Source of the DNA: Anadara kagoshimensis
Lineage: Eukaryota > Mollusca > Bivalvia > Arcoida > Arcidae
Assembly: GCA_021292105.1 (NCBI GenBank)
Contig: CM037871.1
Coordinates: 18,843,460 to 18,907,459, forward strand
Direction of reading: 5' to 3'
Length of the DNA stretch: 64,000 nucleotides
The notes under the pieces are model-generated. The model had not been told where the DNA came from and ran no database searches. It saw nothing but the letters and a program-made list of their open reading frames with translations. This document shows, piece by piece, positions 56,854 to 64,000 of the stretch (positions within the stretch are counted from its first letter, which is position 1; every line of letters starts with the position of its first letter). The position numbers and the translations under genes were made by a program.

Positions 56854-58015
56854 AAATTTATTCCTTTATTTGGTGCTATAAAGAGGTCGGTCTTGGTATC
56901 CTTGACACATCCCACACATTCATCAGGTGTTACTTACGTTTTGGTAGGAATATTTTTGATAAATAAAAACTTTTTCGTCTTTTTGAACATCACAATAACT
57001 TCCTCCTGGCCAGATATGCCTAGACACACGGGCTATATTAACATAAGTGAAAAAAGTAATAAACCAACAGTCAATGCCAAGGATAAGACAATACCAAAGC
57101 TTGAAACTACAGTTGCTTACAAACCACGCTTTTGACCACTCAGCCATCGACAATATTTTTTAAAAGAAAATTTTAAGAAAATGAACAGTAAGCTCAAAAT
57201 AAAATAAAGAAATATATTATCAGCATCATAGACAGTAACAAATTTCTATTAGTTCATATGTCAAAACTATTTCTTAGTTAGCCACATGATGTAAAGACTC
57301 TGATAACATAATGTATTGTAATCTTGCGATTTTCAATGTCGATATCGGGATATATTTGTTCCCATTATGTGATGTAAAGGAATATAATATGATTTATTCC
57401 TTTATTTGGTGCTATAAAGAGGTCGCTCTTGGTATCCTTGACACATCCCACACATTCATCAGGTGTTACTTACGTTTTGGTAGGAATATTTTTGATAAAT
57501 AAAAACTTTTTCGCCTTTTTGAACATCACAATAACTTCCTCCTGGCATGATATGCTTAGAAACATGGGCTATATTAACATAAGTGAAAAAAGTAATAAAC
57601 CAACAGTCAATGCAAGGATAAGACAATACCAAAGGTTAAAACTACAGTTGCTTACAAACCACACTTTTGACCACTCAGCCATAGACAATATTTTTTAAAA
57701 GAAACTGTTAAGATAATAAACAGTAAGCTCAAAATAAAAAAATCAAATATATTATCAGCATCATAGACAGTAACAACTTTCTATAAGTTCATATGTCAGA
57801 TCTAATTCTTAGGTAGCCACATGATGTAAAGACTCTGATAACATAATGTATTGTATTTCAATGTCGATATCGGAATATATTTGTTCCCATTATATATAAT
57901 AAAAGGAATATAATATGATTTATTCCTTTATTTGGTACTACAAAGAGGTCGGTCTTGGTATCCTTGACACATCCCACACATTCATCAGGTGTTACTAACG
58001 TTTTGGTAAGAGCAG

Positions 58016-58283
58016 TTGAGTGAGTACTGGTGTTTATCGTCCCAGTCAAGAATATTTCACTTATATCGAGACGTTGCCAGCTATAGGCGAAGGTGCAGAA
58101 ATTTTGCCTGTGCGTTGCGCTGATGGCATTATACAGCAGGGTTCTTTAGCGTGCCAAGCCCAACGTGACACGGGACCTCGTTTATTTTAAGTTTCCATCC
58201 GAAAGAACCATGACATTCATTTCGTCATGCAGAGTGCTTGGCGAAAGAACAGTCACTACCCACTTTCAAGTCTTGGATCAGAA
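58016..58283 (-). mobile_element. SINE family A inserted in the tandem repeat
   Basis: Runs from the reversed tail (ATCGTCCCAGTCAAGAAT) to TCAAGTCTTGGATCAGAAC; the tRNA-like head is missing and the host repeat resumes at TTACTTAGTTAGCC. Confidence 0.85.
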
Positions 58284-59199
58284 CTATTACTTAGTTAGCC
58301 ACATGATGTAAAGATTCTGATAACATAATGTATTGTAATCTGGCGATTGATTCCTGTGAAAGATTTTCTATGTCGATATCGGGATATATTTGTTCCCATT
58401 ATGTGATATAAAGGGATATAATATGATTTATTCCTTTATTTGGTGCTATAAAGAGGTCGGTCTTGGTACCCTTGACACATCCCACACATTAATTAATATT
58501 CATCAGGTGTTACTGACGTTTTGGTAAGAGTATTGATAAATAAAACTTTGAAATTGTCGCCTTTTTGAACACCACAATAACTTCCTTCTGACATAATATG
58601 TCTAGAGACACGAGCTATATTAGCATAAGTAAAAAAGTTATAAACCACCAGTCAATGCCCAGGATAAGACAATACCAAAGCCCGAAACTACAATGGCTTA
58701 AATGAAAAGTAAGCTAAAAATAAAAAATGAAATATATTATCAGCATCATAGACAGTTACAGATTTCTATTAGTTTATATGTCAGATCTAATTCTTAGTTA
58801 GCCACATGATGTAAAGACTCTGATAACATAATGTATTGTAATCTGGCGATTGATTCCTGTGAAAGATTTTCTATGTCGATATCGGGATATATTTGTTCCC
58901 ATTATGTGATATAAAGGGATATAATATGATTTATTTCTTTATTTGGTGCTATACAGAGGTCGGTCTTGGTATTCTTGCCACATCCCACACATTCATCAGA
59001 TGTTACTGACGTTTTGTTAAGAGTATTTTTGATAAATAAAAACTTTGAAATTGTCGCCTTTTTAAACACCACAATAAACCCGTCCTGACATAATGTGCCA
59101 AGAAAACACAGGATATACATGTATGTTCAACAATTGAAAATTGAGTAATGAATTATTGGTCCTGGTTCGAAATAAGACCAGATCTTCTTAACCAGAGAA

Positions 59200-60560
59200 T
59201 TGGAGAAATAAAACATGGTAGTTATTGGCTTTGTCTTACCACAATCAATCCTTACATGATGTACCTAAAAAACAAGTGAAAAATTTAGTCATATACTAGA
59301 GATTTGATGCCTGGTTAAAAACAAGATTGTACAAAAAGCTTTATATCAGAAATCCAGATTCAGGACAAGTCAATGCAAAAGCTTGATGCTAGTCAAGCTA
59401 CAATTCCTAATAAACCGCGCTTTAGACAGACAAATATATTACCGATTTTTATAAAAAATTAGACAAAGTTAAAAAATAAACTGTAAAAACTGAGCAGTAA
59501 GTTCATAACCAAGCAAAACTAAAATATACCATCAGCATCATAGACAGTTACAAATTTCTATTAGTTCATATGTCAGGACTATTTCTTAGTTAGCCACATG
59601 ATCATGATGTAAAGACTCCAATATCATAATGTATTATACTCTGGCGATTGATTCCTGTGAAAAAAATCTATGTCAATATCGGGGTATAATTGTTCCCATC
59701 ATGTGATATATACTATAAATAAAGGGACATTATTTAATTTTATTCCTTTATTTGGTGCTATAAAGAGATCGGCCTGTATATCCTTGACACATCCCACACA
59801 TTCATCGGGGGATGACTGACGAAATACATGACCTTTTAGTAAGACATTTGTTAGATAAATAAAATCTTGGGAATTATCGCCTTTTGAAAAAACCACAATA
59901 AATCATGACATTAGGTACCAAGAGAACACTATTTGTTAATACATGTGAGTATTAAAAAATAAATAAGAACCTGGTTCGAGACAAGACCAGACGTTTTAGC
60001 CAGAAAGAAAATTGTTGGACATATAAAAACCTTTGACTTTCACATACATACTGATGTATTCAGATAGAGAGACACGATCTGCAAAAACAAATAAGTGAAA
60101 ACTAAGTCAAATATATACTAGAAAGCATTGCTTAGGATAAGCCGATACAAAAGCTTTATACCAGAAACCTCGTTTGGGAAAATGCTGTTAAAAGCTTCAC
60201 ACATTCATAACATTACTGTAGAAAGAGCTTTATACCATAAATCATAACACCAAGTCGATGCTGTACACACACAAAACTATACAAGAAGCCTGGTCAATGA
60301 AACGACTGTACAAAAAGTGTCATACCAGAAGATCGAGGTTATGACAAAACCGTTCCAAAGATATAAACTTATTTGCTTTCTAAGCGTGTATGAAATCATT
60401 CGGCCACCAAAAATATTCTAAAAAGTTTTTTAAAAAATTAAACTATGTTATCAACAAGAAAGCCCAATAAAGGAAAAGACCATATTAAAGCTTGACGATT
60501 TATTGCTTTGGTTCAATCGGCCAAAAATAATTTGTTTAAGTTTTGAAAAGTTAGAATTAA
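59200..60560. repeat. Weak tandem repeat continuing the array
   Basis: TACAAAAAGCTTTATA(C/T)CAGAAA-like cores near 59331, 60146, 60230 and 60312 with AAGTC(A/G)ATGC; strongly diverged. Confidence 0.5.
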
Positions 60561-61077
60561 AACGTTATGGAAATGAACAGAATGCTAATATTCAAATGTA
60601 AACAAAATTATTCATAAAATCAAAACAGTGTGGTAAGGTTTTAGAAAATAAAGACATACGTCTCATGTCTAAGTTTAAGATTTGGGAAAACAAAGACATA
60701 TATATCATGTTTGTTTTGTGTGGGTTTTGTTTTGTGTGGGGTCTTAGTTCATTATTAGAACATTTGTGATATTCACACGTCTATATAGATGTCATGTTAT
60801 TGATGTAATATCTCGCTGAAGGTAGTTAGTTTCAAGAGAAATAACACATATGTTTCAAAGTACATTGTAATATATATCTCTAATTTGCCACATACAATTT
60901 ACACACAAACTGTATCAAAAACTACTGTTACATTATTTACGGAGTATGCTTATAGTGTCCAATTTTTGTGGTTCTAAAAACGATAATATAAAACTAGTTC
61001 ATAGTCGATATTTCGGCTTTATAACCTTTATCAAGACACTAGACAATTTAAAACATATTACATTTTTCTTGCACTTC
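60561..61077. other. Non-coding
   Basis: A small duplication AAAGACATA(C/T)(G/A)T(C/A)TCATGT near 60650 and 60692; no gene supported. Confidence 0.4.
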
Positions 61078-61192
61078 GTTGCAAAGCTGCAGGCAAGACA
61101 GAAATGCTTTATGAAAATGCCAACATTGTTTGTAAAGGACCACATTGTTTGTAAAGGACCACATTTAGCATATGGGTTTCTTCTTCATTTTG
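61078..61192. repeat. Direct repeat, first copy
   Basis: TTGCAAAGCTGCAGGCAAGA ... AGCATATGG(G/A)TTTCTTCTTC, also at 61809-61905. This copy has an extra 20-base internal duplication of TTGTTTGTAAAGGACCACA. Confidence 0.92.
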
Positions 61193-61489
61193 TTGTTCTA
61201 AGAAAAATACTATTTTGTTTGATGGTACATTCGTTGTTTCCTCCTATCTTAGGTTTGTAAATAATTTTATTACGTTAATATGTCAAATCGTGGGTCAGAG
61301 TATCAAAGAAAGCAACAAAAATGTGCACAGTGAAAATGAACGATTTTACAGTTTTTCCGTTTATGGGTTCTTCAAACAAAAAAAAAAAAAAAAAAGGTTA
61401 TCAGCTAAGTATCTCTAGTCTTGTTAGTAGTTAAGGTATTTGACGTATTGCAAATACCATACACCATATGTTATTATATTATTTATAGT

Positions 61490-61774
61490 TTTATGGCCGT
61501 CATCACAGTATTGTTGATAAGTTTAATGTCTCTGTGTCCAGGATTGCCTTGGATATATTTGACGTCTCATAGTTCCAAGTTCCTTTCACACAATTTTGAT
61601 TACACACGTGGCGGATGTAGCTAGCTAAACAGGAGGTGCTTACCCTTCCGGAGCACCCGGCCTCACTTCCCTGGTGGAAGTTCACGTGTCTAACCTAACT
61701 TGTCAGTTCCAAAGTTTTTACTTTGCTTCTGGATTGTGATTCGGAAATGGATTAGTATGTTTGTTTTTGATTAT
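61490..61774 (+). mobile_element. 5'-truncated RT-element 3' end
   Basis: Begins inside the coding end (FYGRHH...), stop at TAG 61567-61569 after GACGTCTCA, then the complete 3' UTR with GGAGCACCCGGCCTCACTTC to TGTTTGTTTTTGATTAT. Confidence 0.85.
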
Positions 61775-61808
61775 AGCCATTTTCTTTTGCTTTTTTCTGT
61801 AAAATAAG

Positions 61809-61905
61809 TTGCAAAGCTGCAGGCAAGACAGAAACGCTTCGTGAAAAAACCAACATTGTTTGTAAAGGACCACTTTTAGCATATGGATTTCTTCTTCATT
61901 TTATA
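61809..61905. repeat. Direct repeat, second copy
   Basis: Same as 61078-61192 without the internal 20-base duplication. The two copies bracket the RT-element insertion and a poly-A run at 61379-61396. Confidence 0.92.
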
Positions 61906-62169
61906 TTGTATGGGTTATTTGTTTGTTCAGTGTGGAAAAACTTGTTAGTCAGCTAACTTGATGATTTTCATGAGTTAACGTAATGTCAGTTTCAACGTTT
62001 TTACTTTGCTTTAGGAAAATGATTTTGACATGTATTAGTATGCTTGTTTTTTATTTTATATATGTGTATTTTTAATGGGTGTGGGCAGACTAGTTTTACT
62101 TTCTGAACAACAGGACCGTACTCTATTTGGTCGTGCTTTGAATGACTTGTATTCAATGGGTGGGCAGAC
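61906..62169. other. Non-coding with RT-element relic
   Basis: CAACGTTTTTACTTTGCTTT and TGTATTAGTATGCTTG at about 61990-62052 are a relic of the RT 3' UTR (+). Confidence 0.45.
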
Positions 62170-62482
62170 TGAAAGAGTAAATTACTTATACCCAGACGTC
62201 ACAAATTATAGGTGATAAGTTTTATTTTCACATTTCCATCGAGTGGGCTCAAGGAAATGTACAGTGAAGATTCTTTAGCGTGCTAGGCTAACCGTGACAC
62301 GGGGAATGTTTTTAATGAAGCTTCGGAAGGACTTCGTAATTTTTATTTCTAAACGCCGAATGTTTGGAAAGAAGAACAATCCCTATTTATTCAAATGTTC
62401 TAAGCAGACCCGACCAGGATTCGAATCTCGATCTGCCTAGTACGGGGCTGGCACATTACTAACTAAGCTACCATAGTGACTG
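62170..62482 (-). mobile_element. SINE family A, old
   Basis: On -: head GGTAGCTTAGTTAGTAATGT, B-box GATTCGAATCCTGGTC, GGGTCTGCTTAGAAC, then a degraded body and tail. Confidence 0.7.
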
Positions 62483-62713
62483 CTGATGGTAAGGCAATTA
62501 GTATGTAAACTATCTATCCCAAATGTCAACTCTTCATTATAGTAATCTGATTGCATTTGTTCTTTAATATAATAGGGGATAGCAGTGGAGAATACAGTAT
62601 TAGATATTCCAGGATCTTATGATGTTAACATGATTAGCAACCAATCTCAAGCAATTACCGTGGGATTGTAATCCTTAGTTAAAATATGACATCAACTAAG
62701 AGCATTTGCTACA

Positions 62714-62909
62714 GTACAGACCCGTCGAAAGTTAAATTGAAAGCAAACGAATAAGTGCCGACATTTCATCTCGACCCTTCGTTAGGTGTATCTCGAAACT
62801 TTTCGGTCGATGCTATCTATCTTTTCGGTTAATGGCTATTCATGTCTCAGCCACGTGATAGCCGAGTTAAGGTCGTTAGCCTAGTGTTAAAACCTCGCCG
62901 GGTCTCTAC
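62714..62909. mobile_element. MITE, GTACAGACCTGTCGAAA family, diverged
   Basis: Left GTACAGACCCGTCGAAAGTT, right AAAACCTCGCCGGGTCTCTAC; inserted in the satellite. Confidence 0.7.
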
Positions 62910-63439
62910 TGCTTCATTTCTGAGAAGGTTTGTGAGGCAGACAATATAACTGTAGTATTAAATTGCGGTAAGTCGCAAGTCATTTTTGTGCAATTATAAT
63001 ACTCACATCAAGTAAAGTAATCATTTACTTAAAGATTATCCTACGTTCATTTCTCTAAATTAATCAAAACCAGACGATCCTCTGTTAGATACGGTCAGGT
63101 AATTACTATGGTATTATCAACACTAAGGTCAAATGAATAGATTGTTTACTAAGTTTTCGTATTCTCATTTATTGAAATTATTTTAACCAGACGATCTTGT
63201 AATGATGATTATCGGTCAATTTCAAGCAATTACCATGGGATTTAGGTTCTGCGTTCAGTTAAACAATGACTTCTGCTTTGAGATATTGTGATGCTCATTT
63301 CTTGAAACCGATCTTGAGCAGACGATCTTATATTTGTTAATTTCGATTTATGGATTGTATAACTAAGTTACAAATAAACAACACATCAGCTTTATTGCTA
63401 TTTGATACGACAGGCTACACATGTACATTTGAAGCTTTA

Positions 63440-63936
63440 TGACTTCAATATATTTTTCTATTGTCAACTTTCCTTTTTTATGCAGCACTATACCTGCTTT
63501 TCCTGCTTATGGTGTATTTGTTTCTCAATTAATACGCTATGGTAGAGCTTGTTCCCACTACGGGGACTTTGTACAACGAAGTAGGTTACTTGCAAATAAA
63601 TTGTTGAATCAGGGATATTGATATTGATATCAAGGCCCTCAAAAAGTTTTATGGCCGTCATCACAGTATTGTTGACAAGTTTGATGTCTCTGTGTCCAGG
63701 ATTGCCCTGGATATATTTGACGTCTCATAGTTCCATAATCCTTTCACACAATTTCGATTACACACGTGGCGGGTGTAGCTAGCTAAACAGGCGGTGCTTA
63801 CCATTCTGGAGCACCGGGTCTCACTTCCCTGGTGGAAGTTCACGTTTATAACCTAACTTGCCAGTTCCAAAGTTTTTACTTTGCTTCTGGATTGTGATTC
63901 GGATATTAATTGGTATGTTTGTTTTTGATTATGTTC
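63440..63936 (+). mobile_element. Longest RT-element 3' end in the window
   Basis: Coding part: IVNFPFLCSTIPAF, YGVFVSQLIRYGRACSHYGD, SRLLANKLLNQGY, then a short AT-rich insertion (GATATTGATATTGATATC) that breaks the frame, then KALKKFYGRHHSIVDKFDVS up to TAG near 63728. The 3' UTR follows and ends GTATGTTTGTTTTTGATTAT. The family (an RT protein C-terminal region) is recognised from memory. The RT catalytic domain itself is not present in this window. Confidence 0.78.
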
Positions 63937-64000
63937 ATTTCTAGAAACTGATAATAAGCAGACGATACATCATTAGTTATGCGCAATTTAAAGTGATGAT

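Larger units (their letters stand above)
56500..59950. repeat. Long-period tandem repeat, about 450-700 bp, six units
   Basis: Units start at CAGCATCATAGACAGTTACA near 56508, 57222, 57757, (58284, partial), 58742 and 59532. Each contains AGCCACATGATGTAAAGACT, GTCGATATCGGGATATATTT, TTATTCCTTTATTTGGTGCT and ATCCCACACATTCATCAGG. Two units carry insertions listed separately. Confidence 0.93.
62575..64000. repeat. Satellite of about 120-130 bp, split by insertions
   Basis: (G/T)CTCATTTCT-GAAA-T, CAGACGATCTT, CAATTTCAAGCAATTACCAT and GGGATT are repeated near 62610, 63045, 63170, 63290 and 63940. Confidence 0.8.

Overview
The window looks like eukaryotic, AT-rich, intron-era genomic DNA from an invertebrate, most likely a marine bivalve mollusc. 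This is an inference from three things: decayed Maverick/Polinton-type elements, tRNA-headed SINEs that share a '...GACTGGGACGTTAAAC' tail, and dozens of short palindromic MITEs and satellites of the kind common in bivalve genomes. No intact host protein-coding gene is visible. The only long, clean coding sequence is a transposase.

Region 1 (1-18640) is a tandem array of a unit of about 8.6 kb: a partial copy 1, a full copy 2 and a partial, more diverged copy 3. Each full unit carries the remains of a Maverick/Polinton (adintovirus-like) element. On the + strand there is a protein-primed-type family B DNA polymerase, cut at its 5' end by a SINE. On the - strand there is a C2H2-zinc-finger packaging-type ATPase, a small acidic ORF overlapping the ATPase end, and a retrovirus-like integrase with a C-terminal chromodomain. 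No capsid or protease gene is recognisable. Polymerase and integrase are broken in both copies by a mixture of shared and private lesions.

Region 2 (21323-26843) holds a Tc1/mariner-IS630 type element with perfect 32-bp terminal inverted repeats and TA target sites. It encodes an apparently intact DD(82)E transposase on the - strand. Its left end abuts the right end of a second, truncated copy, making a perfect 66-bp palindrome.

Region 3 (26843-64000) is repeat-dense non-coding DNA. It contains three SINE families (one copy with a 14-bp target duplication), many 5'-truncated 3' ends of one reverse-transcriptase retroelement, at least five MITE families, and diverged satellites with periods from about 30 to about 700 bp. 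Two small possible coding signals stand out: a 35-codon ORF at 41021 abutted by a MITE, and a signal-peptide-like first exon with a consensus splice donor at 51815-51887. All family assignments come from motif recognition by eye; no database search was run.
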